From contig NC_058158.1 of assembly GCF_020080835.1 (NCBI RefSeq), positions 23,201,639-23,265,638 on the forward strand: a DNA stretch of 64,000 nt, written 5' to 3'. The notes beneath the pieces were generated by a model that did not search any database, was not told the DNA's origin, and saw only the letters and a list, made by a program, of their open reading frames with translations. Source of the DNA: Cotesia glomerata (Eukaryota > Arthropoda > Insecta > Hymenoptera > Braconidae). Both the position numbers and the translations under genes were made by a program. Below, in pieces: positions 33,426 through 50,568 of this stretch (position 1 is its first letter; every line of letters starts with the position of its first letter).

Positions 33426-33878
33426 CTTCAAGAGGTATTATATTTTGGTTTGGATCATTCAAATAATTTATAATTGAACTATTGCAACATCAAAATGTTA
33501 AAAAATTACCCTCTCCATAATGAGGAGTTAGACCAATTGCTAATTAGACCGTCGATATTAAATTATCTCGATGTGATTTCTTAAATATAGAAAATTTATT
33601 TTTCATGTTTTATTCAAAGTTTAATTTTTGTTAACGTTTTTAATGTTTTTAAAAATTATTATAAATTTAATTGCTAAGCTATTAATTAGTTTCAAATAGA
33701 TAATAATAAATAAGAGAATTAATTTCTTTCATTGCACTTATAGGTTTTAAACCTACGTACAAGAAAAAATACAGAGATGTTATTTAGCAATCAATTGGTT
33801 ACATTAATTAAAATCACATGTTGAGTCTTCAGATTGAGCTTTTAAAATGCGTAATATCTTGAACCAGACTTTTTTTTT
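33426..33878. other. AT-rich stretch, no gene seen
   Basis: Nothing recognised. Confidence 0.4.
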
Positions 33879-34055
33879 AACTTCCCGCTAAGAAAATTGA
33901 AAATTTTCAAAAATCGGGAAGTTATTGGTTTTACCCCGTTTTTCGAAAATCGAGTTTTCATTATATCTCAACGTTTTGAGGTCCTATGACTATTCCCGCA
34001 ATGTGTCTGTATATCTGTCTGTCTGTCTGTATGTATGTATGTATGTACGTATAGG
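33879..34055 (-). mobile_element. CA-element copy F, right-end fragment, reversed
   Basis: Starts AACTTCCCGCTAAGAAAATT and runs to CCCGCAATGTGTCTG. The (CA)n is replaced by TCTG and TATG units, a diverged microsatellite. Confidence 0.8.
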
Positions 34056-34089
34056 AAATTCCAATCAAAAACGGAATAAATTTATTGTC

Positions 34090-34560
34090 AATTTCTCTAG
34101 TTGGGATTCATGTAGGATCTAAATGGAATTACCCGACGTGAAAATAAAAATTTTGTACACTATTTTTCTTTGGGATTCACGTGCAACTAAAGCGGGAATA
34201 CCCAACGTGAAAATAAAAAATTTTTTTTTTGCCCTCCGGGGGGAAAGTGGCAACTTTCGTCCCGCTGCGCTAAACAAAGTTGCCACTTTCCGCCTTTGTC
34301 GGACAAAAAAATAGTATACAGCCTATAGGAAGTAAAAAAAAAACCTCAGATCACATGTTTACATGATTACATGTGATCTGAGGCTTTTCTTATTTTCCTT
34401 CCCAAGGGGTGTAATATACTATTACACTTTTTTTCTAGTTAGGATTCATGTAGGACCAAAGTATGAATGCCTAATCCGAAATTAAAAAATTTTTTGTAGA
34501 TTTTTTCTATTTGGGATTCACGTCGGACCAAAGTGGGAATGCCCAATGTAAAATTAAAAA
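34090..34560. repeat. tandem units with GGGATTCACGT and a hairpin
   Basis: Four units of about 70-100 bases share TTGGGATTCACGT, GGGAATACCCAACGTG and a T/A run. The stretch also holds a perfect hairpin (CCTCAGATCACATGT, loop, complement) at 34347-34386 and a second one of GTGGCAACTTT words at 34225-34290. Confidence 0.6.
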
Positions 34561-34561
34561 A

Positions 34562-35250
34562 TTAGGAAAACGGTTGACCCTGAAGGCCATCCCTGCAACT
34601 TCCCGCTAATTCCATACCTGGATGCTTAAAATTGCACTTATGCCGTTTTTGAGCGCTCTTCGAGCTCAAAAATACAGTTTATGTGTTGTTTTGAGCTCTC
34701 CGAGCTCAAACAGATAACATTTCTATGCTTTTGAGCTCTTCGAGCTCAGAACTCTAATAAAAGTTTGATAAAACACTATTCTTTGAGTGTTCAAACCGCA
34801 ATAACTTTTGGATGAATGAACCGATTTTTACGCAGTTGACGGCATTCGACGCAGTTTTTTAAGCCTTTTGAAAAATCTTTGAGTTTAAATTGATAAAACT
34901 ATAAATTTCGGAGTAATTCCGAAAAAACACTTTTTCGGGTTTTCTTTCCTGCACGATATCTCTCGAATGAATCAACCGATTTTGACCGGATTAGCGGCGA
35001 TCGACGTGGTTTTTTAAGGTTAAGAGCTGATTAGTTTTTGGAGTTGATCGGTAAAGCCATTTAAAAGTTATTCCAAAAAAACCACTTTTGAAAAAAATTT
35101 TTTTTAGTTTTTTTTTAGATTTCTCGAAATCTATCGGTCCGAATCGATCCAAACTATATCAAAAATCTAAGTTTGCACAAGCCCTTTCGAATGGTGCCAA
35201 CCGCGATCGAATCGGTCAAGCCATTCAAAAGTTATGAGAGGTTTACATAC

Positions 35251-35309
<59 letters not shown>

Positions 35310-35462
35310 GACATAGTGACACCCTCGCGGGGATAGTCAGGGATGCTTCCTGTGACCTTCAAACGTCGAGATCTGATGAAAACTGGATTTTTGTAAAACG
35401 GGGTAAAACCAATAACTTCCCGATTTTTGAAAATCTGAGATTTTCTTAGCGGGAAGTTAAAA
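34562..35462 (+). mobile_element. CA-element copy G, complete
   Basis: Same order as copy D, (CA)n at 35254-35304, end CTTAGCGGGAAGTTAAAA. Confidence 0.9.
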
Positions 35463-35569
35463 ATTTTTAGGAGTTTTTCAATTTATCACTTTGAAATCAT
35501 TTGCAAATGTTTCTTTCAATTTCTTATCTCATATTATTGGCTGTTGGCTAGACAGTTTTCGCCCACTTC

Positions 35570-35698
35570 CCTGTTGAAAATCTCCAATAGGATCCCATCA
35601 AAACCGACAAAAGCCACTTAGAAACAAATAAAATTTATGGGTTTCTAAGTGGCTTTTGTCGCTTTTGATGGGATCCTATTGGAAATTTTAAACAGGGT
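35570..35698. mobile_element. palindromic MITE, 129 bases
   Basis: CCAATAGGATCCCATCAAAA and AAAAGCCACTTAGAAAC at left pair with GTTTCTAAGTGGCTTTTGTC and GATGGGATCCTATTGG at right. Confidence 0.8.
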
Positions 35699-35699
35699 T

Positions 35700-36340
35700 G
35701 TTATCCATTAAACTATAGTTTCTGAAATTATTCGTAAGAGTCTCTTTGTATTTTTGATTTTATAACTATTTAATCTTTTTTAATTAGAATAAAAATTTTT
35801 CGAAGCTGTTTGCTATTTTTTCCGCATAAGTTATTCAATTTTACGAAAATAAATTTTCGTTAATTTTACTGTTGATTAATTTAAATAATTTAAAAAACGA
35901 ATTACCCTGTAGGTCAACTCAGAAAATGCCATTTATAATGTGTCCTTATAAAGATTCTATAGAACTTTAAAATATCTCAAAAATATCGCCCACATAAACA
36001 TTAATTCATATGATCAGATGTATTTTTAACTTTCGACTTTGTAAATTGAAAATATTCGAAAATTCAAGAACTTATTGATTCGGGTTTAATGTTCAGTACA
36101 AATTTTTTTAAATCCCATGAAGCTATTTGACTATTTTCAGAAATATGCTCGGGAATATGTGTTTGACTTTCCTTTTCGCGAATAATATCTTCAGAACGAA
36201 TCATCCGATTGAAACGCGCGAGATATGGTAACCAAAAAGGCCTACTGAGATTTATATCTGATTAGATTAGAACTTAATCGGCCCAGCTGCATCAAACATA
36301 ATCAAAAGTTTTTTTTACGTTGTGTTGAGATAACTTCTAC
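35700..36340. other. AT-rich stretch, no gene seen
   Basis: Nothing recognised. Confidence 0.4.
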
Positions 36341-36554
36341 ACAAAAAAAAAAAATTACTTGAATCAAGTAAATAATTTTGAAGAACTTCATCTTCTTCAT
36401 TTGAATAGAAAAATTCTTAAACTAAGAAATTTTTTTGGTTTAAGTAAATTTTACTTGATTCAAGAATGTTTCGTCTTGATTCAAGACAATGAAACTCTTC
36501 AAAAGTATTTTCTTGATTCAAGAATTTTCGTCTCGATTCAAGTTAAATATATAT
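36341..36554. mobile_element. MITE fragment of CTTGATTCAAG words, cut by the fold-back element
   Basis: Starts CTACACAAAAAAAAAAAATT and contains ACTTGATTCAAG, TCTTGATTCAAGA in both orientations. It ends where the 3.7-kb element begins. Related to 50870-51146. Confidence 0.6.
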
Positions 36555-40395
<3,841 letters not shown>

Positions 40396-40544
40396 GGAGG
40401 TGTGTCCCTACGCATCGCAGACGAATCGTTTTTTTTTTGTGGCAATAGATAAAAGGCTCCCATCGTGCACTATGGTGGTTGCAAGTCGATAATTATAAGG
40501 ATGTAAAAGATACGGGGGTCAAAACATGTTAACTTCGAAAATAT

Positions 40545-40910
40545 GAAACTATCATTGATCTAAAATGGCCTGGATTGTTCTAGAAATTTCTGGAATGATC
40601 TAGAAAGCTTTAATATGTATACCAAAGTTCTAATCGATCGAGAATGTTCTAGAAAATTCTAGAATGATCTGGAAAGTTTTTAAATGATATGGGAAGTTCC
40701 AAAATCTACGTTTAGATTCTGTTCGAATGAGAATGTTCTTATAAATTCTAGAATGATCTGGGAAGTTCTAAAATGATCTGGGAAGTTCTAAAATGATCTG
40801 GGAAGTTTTAAAATCTACATACATATTCTGATTGAATGAGAGTGATTTAGAAAATTCTAGAATGATCTAAAATAACTCCGAGTAAACTAGAAAGCTTTAA
40901 AATGTATGTC
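40545..40910 (+). repeat. tandem repeat of phased GAA/TTC units (heat-shock-element pattern)
   Basis: Imperfect units of 30-60 bases such as GAATGTTCTAGAAAATTCTA then GAATGATCTGGAAAG. At 40642-40674 five GAA/TTC triplets alternate at exact 5-base spacing with one slot mutated, and 40579-40611 is similar. It lies about 350-700 bases inside the presumed labial intron. Confidence 0.75.
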
Positions 40911-41254
40911 AACATTTTCATCCGTCGAAAATATGCTATATTGTTTTAGTAACTTTTAAAACATCCCAAAAAATTCAAATATCAACGGCTAGTTGATAAA
41001 TAAAATCTTATTATCTTCAAAATTGTTTGATAAATATTCGAGAAACTTTTTACTTTACAAGATAATTTTTCGAAAAAAATCAGTTCTAAATAGTTTTAAA
41101 TTTGCTATTGAATTATTTTTTTAATAAATGGATTAATTCATATATTATTATTATTAATATTATTTTATCAAAAATCAAATTTCGGCTGCCGAGTGGTCTT
41201 TTTTTATGTAAATTTTCACATATTACCAACAATAACAAAATACAACATACATAC
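40911..41254. other. proximal intron sequence of labial, no element seen
   Basis: AT-rich. 41182-41205 (TTTCGGCTGCCGAGTGGTCT) recurs inverted at 47053-47078. Confidence 0.4.
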
Positions 41255-42125
41255 CAATCGATTTGGTAATATTTCTTTTAACTTGCATCCACTTGTATGT
41301 CGGTACATGAGTTGATTGTTGTTGAGGTCTACAAAAAAAACGATCTTGAGTTCGGTTAGGATATTGATAGAAAACTTCGTTATGATTTTCATTCAAAGTA
41401 TGTTGAGTTGTACAAAATATTTTAAGATCCGAATTTTTATCTTTTCCATGTCCTGCGAGTTGCACTGAACATTCATTTTCCTTGAGCACAGTGGAAACTT
41501 GAGTGCTGAACCGCAGTGTCTTCTCTTGCGAAAGGTGATAATCAAAGTTTGAATTATTTGAAGAGCTTATTTGATATTCACTATCAAAATTATAAGATTG
41601 ACTAGATTGAGAGTGATAAAGTGATTCATAATCAGGTTTAGTATTAAGAGGAAGTTGAATCGTAATAGTTTGTTGATGAACTTTAGACGAACTTTGTTGG
41701 GTATCTTTTGGACTAAAATTTTCTGTTGTATTGTAGATTGGATGAAACGAATCACTGTGATTTAACATATCTGGTTGATGATGTTGACTATTTGAGTAAT
41801 TCATACAATCAAGATTTGTATAACTGAGACCATTTTCAGAAGATATGATGCTTGTACTTTCATCAGGCATAACACTCGAAGGTGACGGATAGTATATCTG
41901 AGAAAAAGTTTCGGAAGTTGAAACTGATTCTGGATTCAAAAAGCCATCAGAAGATGATGTGTATGGCACAATGGCTGATTGTGAGTAATTATGGTGATTG
42001 GTTAATTCTGACGGTTCTATTATCCGAACATTATCATCTGCAGCTGTTAAAAGATGAAAAGTATTTTGAAAACCATAGAAAGAATCGGGCTTGCTATTGT
42101 AAGTCCCATACATGCCTAAATCCAT
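41255..42125 (-). CDS. lab: Hox protein Labial, first coding exon (N-terminal half, hexapeptide, no homeodomain)
   Basis: Labial is the anterior Hox transcription factor; it acts in the nucleus with the Exd/Pbx cofactor, which binds the hexapeptide. The 290-codon exon reads MDLGMYGTYNS at its start, holds IISSENGLSYTNLDCMN at about 41849-41799, and ends with THVPTYKWMQVKRN at about 41306-41265. From memory, Drosophila Labial has closely matching stretches (IISSENGMMYTNLDCMY and TYKWMQLKRN). The rest is low-complexity, rich in Ser, Gln, Asn and Tyr, as usual for this region. I chose the ATG at 42125 because MDLGMYG resembles the Labial N-terminus; an in-frame ATG lies nine bases upstream at 42134. 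A donor G|GTATGT follows base 41255 and leaves phase 1; reading on gives 13 residues and a stop. The homeodomain exon is not in the window. After KRN the sequence is ITKS rather than the VPKP I recall from fly. Exon and identity are well supported; the exact start and donor are inference. Confidence 0.93.
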
Positions 42126-43000
42126 TCTGATCATTCTTATATCGAAATAAAGTCATCAATGCTTTTTTTACCGTCTTCTATAATAGTAGTAAGAAGGTTC
42201 TCAAAATTATAAGCCATATCATGATTGTTTTAGTAATAAAAACAATTTAATAATATTCACTTTCAAAAGCACATTTTTACTAAGTTTATTCGCATTTTTA
42301 TATCACTTTAAAAGGACAAATAATCATTGATGCCGAATCAAAATATCCGTGTAAACTAAAATAACTGATTGTGACCGTTCAGTGCCAGCCCCTGACGTAT
42401 ACTGTAGCCTAACGCAGGTGAAAACACTCATGAGGACGGGTGTATAGCGAACACCTCTCAACTATAAAATCTCTATATTTTATCCTCCTCTTACTCTTGA
42501 TAGATACCGTACATTTTATTCTTGTTCTCTACGGTAAGGCCCTCGTTTGCCTGCATGAATCAACAACGTGAGGCGTGTCTTGGTCACCATCACGTGATCA
42601 TTAGTGGGCGTTAACAACCAATGAGAGAATGCTACATGTTTCTCCATTCAATGTGTTCGTGATGGATAGAACGTTTATATTAATTTCATTTCTTTATATC
42701 TTTCATTCGTCGGTTGACACTTTATCGTACAACGTTAGTAGCATATAAATAAAAAACGTTTTTAGAACTTTTCAGTTGATAGAAACATTTGTCAAAATTC
42801 GAAGCAAGTAGAAGAAACCACTGATTATATTGAAGCTCAGAATAAATGTAATTAGATTTTATGAAAATAGTTTTTGGTCTTTCATAGATCTAACAATACA
42901 ATCACAAATATACTGACACATCATAAATTTTTTAGTAAAATCGACAAAAATTTTTTGTTGCAAGAATTGGTTTGTGTATAGAAAGAATTTCGATAACGGT
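42126..43000 (-). promoter_or_regulatory. 5' leader and proximal upstream region of labial
   Basis: This is one of the few stretches near the gene with no recognisable repeat. It is more complex in composition than its surroundings, with CAGGTG at about 42415, a CACGTGA word near 42592 and a CCAATGAGAG word near 42620. It should hold the 5' UTR and promoter, but I cannot place a transcription start: no convincing TATA/initiator pair at proper spacing was found. Confidence 0.4.
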
Positions 43001-43227
43001 TGTCTTATATAGTCCTGCAACCCGAAAATTTTCCATTATTTCAAAATTTGGAGTTCAAATTATGTGCTAGAAAATATTACGTACTTATAAGTCAATGTGC
43101 TCTTTGAGTTTCCAATACACAACTTGTTATAAATGAGGGCGGTTTTGTGATCACATATAATATATGGACTAAGTGGAATGGCTTATGGATGAACACAACT
43201 CGCTACTGCACCAGGGAAGAGTAAACG

Positions 43228-43362
43228 TACTCTCTAAATCTGAAACAGTGAAAATCACTAGAAATTAGTGGTATATTCACTATTTCACAGTTATAAGTAT
43301 ACCACTTGGTATACTTATAGCTGTGAAACAGTGAAATTCCACTGATTCGTTTTAAGAGAGTA
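43228..43362. mobile_element. MITE with TACTCTCT ends, upstream of labial
   Basis: TACTCTCTAAATCTGAAACA at left and GATTCGTTTTAAGAGAGTA at right; inside, CACAGTTATAAGTATACC pairs with GGTATACTTATAGCTGTG. Confidence 0.75.
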
Positions 43363-43539
43363 TGGAAGATACTACCAAATAATACGGAAAAAAAGTTGTA
43401 GGAAAAATTACAATTGTCACATCGTAATCCATCAGACTTTCAATACGGTCACTTCGATAATTTTACATTTTAAAAGTTACTACGTTACATCGTAAAAATA
43501 CCTATATATAAAAGTAATAAATATTCGAATTTTTACGAT

Positions 43540-43738
43540 GTCCCATACAAAGTTGCCGATGCTCAATATTTTCCGTTCATTAGTCAAGGCACGGCTACTA
43601 ATGCTCGGCCAAGTATCGGCGTTTTGTATCGGCCTATAGCCTTGGTAAACCATCGGCTCTTAATGTTCGGTCAAGCATTGGCGTTTTGTACTGGCCCAGT
43701 CTAGGTAAGCCAGTCGGCTACCGCGCGATACTTATTAT
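43540..43738. repeat. word-mosaic repeat of CGGCC words, split by a MITE
   Basis: GCTCGGCCAAGTATCGGCGT, TGTATCGGCCTATAGCC and GTTCGGTCAAGCATTGGCGT are imperfect repeats; the series continues at 44238-44290 (GCTTTTGGCCGATACTCTGG) beyond the inserted MITE. Confidence 0.6.
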
Positions 43739-43740
43739 AA

Positions 43741-44237
43741 TACACGGAAAAAAAAGATGATTTAAAAATTGCATCACTAATGATGTAAAAATACGATTGT
43801 ACGAGTGGCGTTAGTTTTGGTTTAAGGTGATACAAATATTGTATCACCGTGATATAGATTCCACATCACAGTGAAGTAAATTAGAGTGCGCTACACGCAT
43901 GCGCCTGAATATCGTATAGTTTATATTTGTTGTTGATGTTTTGTGTCGTATGTATTTTTTTATTTATTAAGAATTTGTTATAAAAAAAAAAAAACATGAA
44001 AATAACATGACCGATGACTTTGTATGTTCAATGCTAAAAAAATATTGTCTTGAAAAATTTATTTCAAGGTTTGAGGGTACGAATATTACCGTCAAGTTAG
44101 TCCCGTTTAAAATACATTAGATACAAAAATTGTATCACCGGGTGGCGTAAATTTAGCATCACCTCTGTTGACTTCACAGGTGATACAAAAATTGTATCAC
44201 CTGATGAAATTTTAAAGCCACTTTTTTTCCGTGTATA
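43741..44237. mobile_element. MITE with TACACGGAAAAAAA ends
   Basis: TACACGGAAAAAAAAGATGA at left, CACTTTTTTTCCGTGTA at right, flanked by TA. Interior has GTGATACAAAAATTGTATCAC words, some repeated. Confidence 0.8.
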
Positions 44238-44299
44238 ATGGTGTGTGATTTGATTATCAGCCATTGCTTTTGGCCGATACTCTGGCTAATTCTTTATTA

Positions 44300-45020
44300 C
44301 ACTTGAAAACAATTAGTACGTATTAGTCATTACTATGTTGTATCATTGTTTTCAATTTTTCTTAATTTAACGTTTAACCAAATTATAAACTAACATGTAC
44401 TAAAAATTAGTAAATTAATTTTTAAAAAATATCTTAAAAGATTTTTTTAGGAGAAAACAACAATTTAAATTATTAAAAATGTTTTTTTTTTTTATAATTA
44501 TTACATTGATCATTATTAATTTTTATTATTCAACAAGCTTTATTAAGATTAAATCAACATTTGTTTTTACTAAAATAAATTCACTAAAATAGATTTAATA
44601 AGTTAATGAATATTTTTTTGGCGGACTTTTTCGATAAATTTTTACATTACCCAATCAGTTAAACCTATTTCTTTTAGTCATTTGTATTAAAAAAAAAATA
44701 AAATATTTTAGCAAGAAACCAACGATTTTTAATAAATGATTTATTTACTTATAAATAGATTTATGAATATAAATAAAAATATAAAAATATAAAAATATAT
44801 ATTTATTTACTAATAAATCATTTATTTTTAATTAATTTTTAACTTCTTGCTTAAAAAATGAAAAGTTTTGAAAAACTGGGAAGTTATTTTTTATTATTAA
44901 AATTCAGAAATTGTTCAATTATGAAATTAATAGAAAAATTTGTAACAACAATCAAGTTAACTCAATTATGCTGAGAGAAATTGATTGTTGAACATTGAAA
45001 TGATTAAACTAAGAACATTA
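44300..45020. other. AT-rich stretch, no gene seen
   Basis: Contains a weak inverted repeat of AATAAATGATTTATTTACTT near 44730-44830. Confidence 0.4.
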
Positions 45021-45023
45021 CAC

Positions 45024-45096
45024 TCAGATCAGTTAGAAGCGCTCGCGACACCGCTCGAGACTTCCACGCAGACGGATTAGGTTCAAATCCCTTCAC
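45024..45096 (+). repeat. tRNA-like sequence (pseudogene or SINE head)
   Basis: ATCAGTTAGAAGCGCTCGCG resembles an A box and AGGTTCAAATCCC a B box, at tRNA spacing. Acceptor stem not convincing. Confidence 0.4.
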
Positions 45097-45479
45097 ATTT
45101 GAATTCAAAATTTGAGAAATTTGCGAAAAACCCAAAAAAATTGCAACAAATCATGAAAAATCGAAATTATCAAGATAAAAAAAATTTTTTGGATTCAGAT
45201 TGAGTATGATTTTTTTTTATTTTGTTCCACTGAATTTGAATCTGAAGTTTTTTTGTCCCATTAAGGTTTCAAAATTTCAACATTTCAAAAAACCAAAAAA
45301 ATTGGGAAAATTGCATTTATAAATAAGGGATAAAATCTATTAAACACGATTGTTAATGATTTGGGTGTATTTTCATGGATGGAATATGATCTTAGAATTG
45401 AAAAATTGACAAAATTTTAAAATCTGTAAAAAAAACAGCATTTAAAGAGAAGGTACAAAACCGTATTTTCGAATTTCAG

Positions 45480-45935
45480 ACTGTCCTTCGATGGTATCGA
45501 ACTCTTTGATCTTCAAATGACCTACGCAGTGGGTTCCTCTTACGTTTTCTGTTTTCTTCTAGTATTTCTCTTTTTAGCATTCAGCAAAAATCTGCCATCA
45601 TGTTGACATTCTAATTTCCCCGATACCTACCCTTCATATCACTTATGTCTTGATGAAATCGTTTTCCTTGTTCTTCGCTATTGTCTCCAAGATTTTCAGG
45701 AAAGTGGTCCAGGTGAGAATGCATATAGTGTAATTTAAGATTCATCAAACAACCCAAATTTTTGTAGTTTGTCAGCAGCTCTTGAATTAAAGACTCGTAA
45801 CTCTCGCTGTTAATATTTCCCAAAAAATTCTGTGAATCATTTTTAGAACTTATCCAAGCTGCTCTCTTCATTTCGCTAATTTTTTCAACAAAATTGAGGT
45901 CATTAAATAAAGTCCTAATTTGAGGTCCATCAAAT
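45480..45935 (-). pseudogene. second remnant of the arthropod transposon-type protein at 15.9-17.1 kb
   Basis: Minus strand reads FDGPQIRTLFNDLNFVEKIS, SKNDSQNFLGNI, NYKNLGCLMNLKLHYMHSHL, DHFPENLGDNSEEQGKRFHQ and DISDMKGRYRGN. A stop follows, then NVNMMADFC, a second stop where family members I recall have Trp, and MLKREILEENRKRK. Two tryptophan codons seem to have become stops. It covers the C-terminal third; the rest is lost. Confidence 0.7.
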
Positions 45936-46098
45936 CAGTTTTAGTCTCTGTTTTCATGTTGAAGGGGGTTTACCCAGTTGACGGCCCATTCTTCGAGTTA
46001 AAACGGCATTTTAACCTAGAAGTCTAAATGCATGGAATGAACAAGAACCCATTGAAATGATTGAAAATTGGATTTTTGGTAAACTGCTAAAAAAAAAA

Positions 46099-47053
<955 letters not shown>

Positions 47054-48262
47054 AGACCATTCGGCAGCCGAAATGGAGGTAGATTTAATTTTATTACTTA
47101 TCAATCGAAATAACAATTGAATTTAACGTATGATTTTTATTGTAATCATTACAATAAAAGTTTTCTAATGAGAAAAATAAAATAAAAATTTTATAAAACG
47201 AATGCAATAGCAAATTTTATAATTGGCATAGCGGAATAGGACATAACTTTTGGATTACACATATGATATGGTGCTCAAATTAAAGCTTATTTAACGAGCT
47301 TTCAGATGCATTTCACAAAGTAAATTAAATAATCTCCTTTTTTTTTTTTTTTTCGTTACAGAAAAAATAGAAATAATCGGACATTTTGAATGATTTTAGT
47401 TTATTCCAACTTCCGTTGTAATGAAGATTTTTATTTTAAATTTGTTTTACATCACTTAAACGATTTTATTTTTATTTAATTTTAGGTTTTAACTTAAGAA
47501 AAACGAATCTAAACTAAGATGAGCAGCTTAAAACGATAATTTTCAGCACAAACAATAGTAGGCTACTGATAAATAATATATAAAATGTTATATTATGAAA
47601 ATTTTCTAACGCTATTGTATGCATCTACTGTCAAATCACAAGAATGCATGGGTAAGACAAGTCTATTTTCAGAAAAAGTATATATTTTTAACTGATACAT
47701 TAAAAATTCTTTGGAGATTCAATTGATTCTTCTCTTTTTTTAATTCCATAGGGAATTTTACCTCAAAAATAAATTCTTAGAAAATTTTTTCTACTAGTAT
47801 TCATAATATATATAGGTTTACCTTGGCCACAGAAAAAGAGGCGGGAAGATATTTCCATTGTAAGAGTCAGTTGTAGTAAAAGTAACTTCTTTCACTATCA
47901 ATAGAAAAAAGTAATACAAATATCTATTTTACTATATGTCTAAACTATAAAGTTACTAAATATATTTCGAAACTAACGTTGACCATTAAGTCAAACTTTT
48001 TGTCAGAAATTGTCTGGAAAATTTAAATAATTTTAGAGCATCAAATATAATATTAGTATTGATATATAAATTTGTTGTTTTTTTTTAAGTTTTGATTTAT
48101 CATAATTATAACTAATTAACCATAAACCATGCTTTCAATTAAGATGAAATTCGGGTATGTACAAAATACTCATCAATAAATTAAGAAAAAATTTGACGGA
48201 CTGACTCAAATTATTATTTATTTATGAATAAAATAGTCCTAAATTTATAGAAAATAAAAAAA
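47054..48262. other. AT-rich stretch, no gene seen
   Basis: Nothing recognised apart from CATTCGGCAGCCGAAATGG at its left border. Confidence 0.4.
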
Positions 48263-49281
48263 ATTAGAAAAACGGTAGACCCTGAAGGCCATCCGTGCAA
48301 CTTCCCGCTAATTCCATACCTAGGTGCTTAAAATTGCACTAATGATGTTTTTGAGCTCTCCGAGCCCAAAAATACAATTTATGTGTTATTTTAAGCTCTT
48401 CGAGCTTAAAAAGATAGCTTTTCGATGCTTTGAGCTCTTCGAGCTTAAAAGTCTGATAGAAGTTTCATAGAACAATATTTTTTTAATTTTCAAACCGCAC
48501 TAACTTTTGAATGAATCAACCGATTTTCACGCAGTTGGCAGCATTTGACGCAATTTTTTTAGTTTCATGAAGAATCTTGAAGTTTGAATTGATAAAACGA
48601 GGAAATTTTGAGTAATTCCAAAAAAACACTTTTTTCGGTTTTCTTTCGTTCATGATATCTCTTGAACAAGTTGACCAATTTTGACCGGCTTGACGGCGAT
48701 CGACGTAATTTTTTTTTATGCTAATAGCTGATTAGTTTTTGAAATTGATAAGTGCAGCCATTTAAAAGTTATTCCAAAAAAGGGCGGAGTTATGTTAAAA
48801 AAACACTTGTTTCCAAATATTTTATCGAGGATATCTCTCGAACTAATCAACCGATTTTTACGTTTTTGACGGCGATCGACGCGGTTTTTTAAGCTCTAAA
48901 AATTATTTCATTTTGTCAAAAACGATCCGAGAAGAAATGTCGAAGTTATGTCAAAAAAACACTTTTTTCGGTTTTCTTTCGTTCACGATATCTCTCGAAC
49001 GAATTGACCGGATTAGCGGCAATCGATGTGGTTTTTCAAGCTTAAGGGCGGATTAGTTTTTAGAGTTGATCGATAAAGCCGGTTAAAAGTTATTCCAAAA
49101 AAACCACTTTCAAAAATGATTTTTTTCTTATTTTTTTGAGATTTTTCAAAATTTCTCAAAATCTATCGGTCCGAATCGGTTCAAATTCTCAAGAAATCTA
49201 AGTTTGAGGGAACTCTTTAGAATGCCGTTTGGTACGTTCCGATCGGTTCAGTCGTTCAAAAGTTATAAGTGAGTCACATAG

Positions 49282-50002
<721 letters not shown>

Positions 50003-50284
50003 CTAGTGACAACCTCGTGGGGATAGTCAGGGAAGCTTCCTGTGACCTTCAAACGTCGAGATCTGATGAAAACTCGATTTTTGCAAAACGGGGTGGAAAC
50101 AATAACTTCCCGATTTTTGAAAATCTTCGATTTTCTTAGCGGGAAGTTAAAAATATTTTATTCTATTACATAAATATTCTGACTTGAACTGTGCATATTG
50201 GCCGTATTTATGTGTATAGGGCCCTAATGATTTGATTTGGAGAGGCATGCGATTGTAAGGGCGTGGACATTTTGAAGATAGATA

Positions 50285-50410
50285 TAGTATATTACACTAC
50301 AAGGGCAGAAAGTTTGAGATTCCTGCACTGTGCGCCATGATGCCCGAGGCGAAGCCGAGGGCATCATGGCGCGCAGTTCAGGGCTCTCAAACTTTCTGCC
50401 CATGTGGTGT
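50285..50410. repeat. long perfect hairpin with a GCGAAGC apex
   Basis: GGGCAGAAAGTTTGAGA pairs with TCTCAAACTTTCTGCCC. Within it GCGCCATGATGCCC, GAGGCGAAGCCGAG and GGGCATCATGGCGC form a second stem. Flanks TATATTACAC and GTGTATACTA also pair. Confidence 0.8.
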
Positions 50411-50497
50411 ATACTATTTTTCTTTATTTTTGGCCGAAAGTACGCTGACTTACAAATCAATTAACGTTACAGTTAAATGTTCTTAGTATGTTGTCGA

Positions 50498-50568
50498 TGC
50501 CCGCCCGACATTTGCGGCACGAGCGAAGCGAGTGCGGCTGGTCGGGGGCGGGCATCGACTTCATCTAA
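50498..50568. repeat. GC-rich hairpin with GAGCGAAGCGAGTGCGG core
   Basis: GTCGATGCCCGCCCGAC pairs with GTCGGGGGCGGGCATCGAC; the apex is CACGAGCGAAGCGAGTGCGG. Confidence 0.75.

Noticed and set aside
41882..42130. Plus-strand frame across the labial exon
   Set aside because: Antisense shadow of the labial coding exon.
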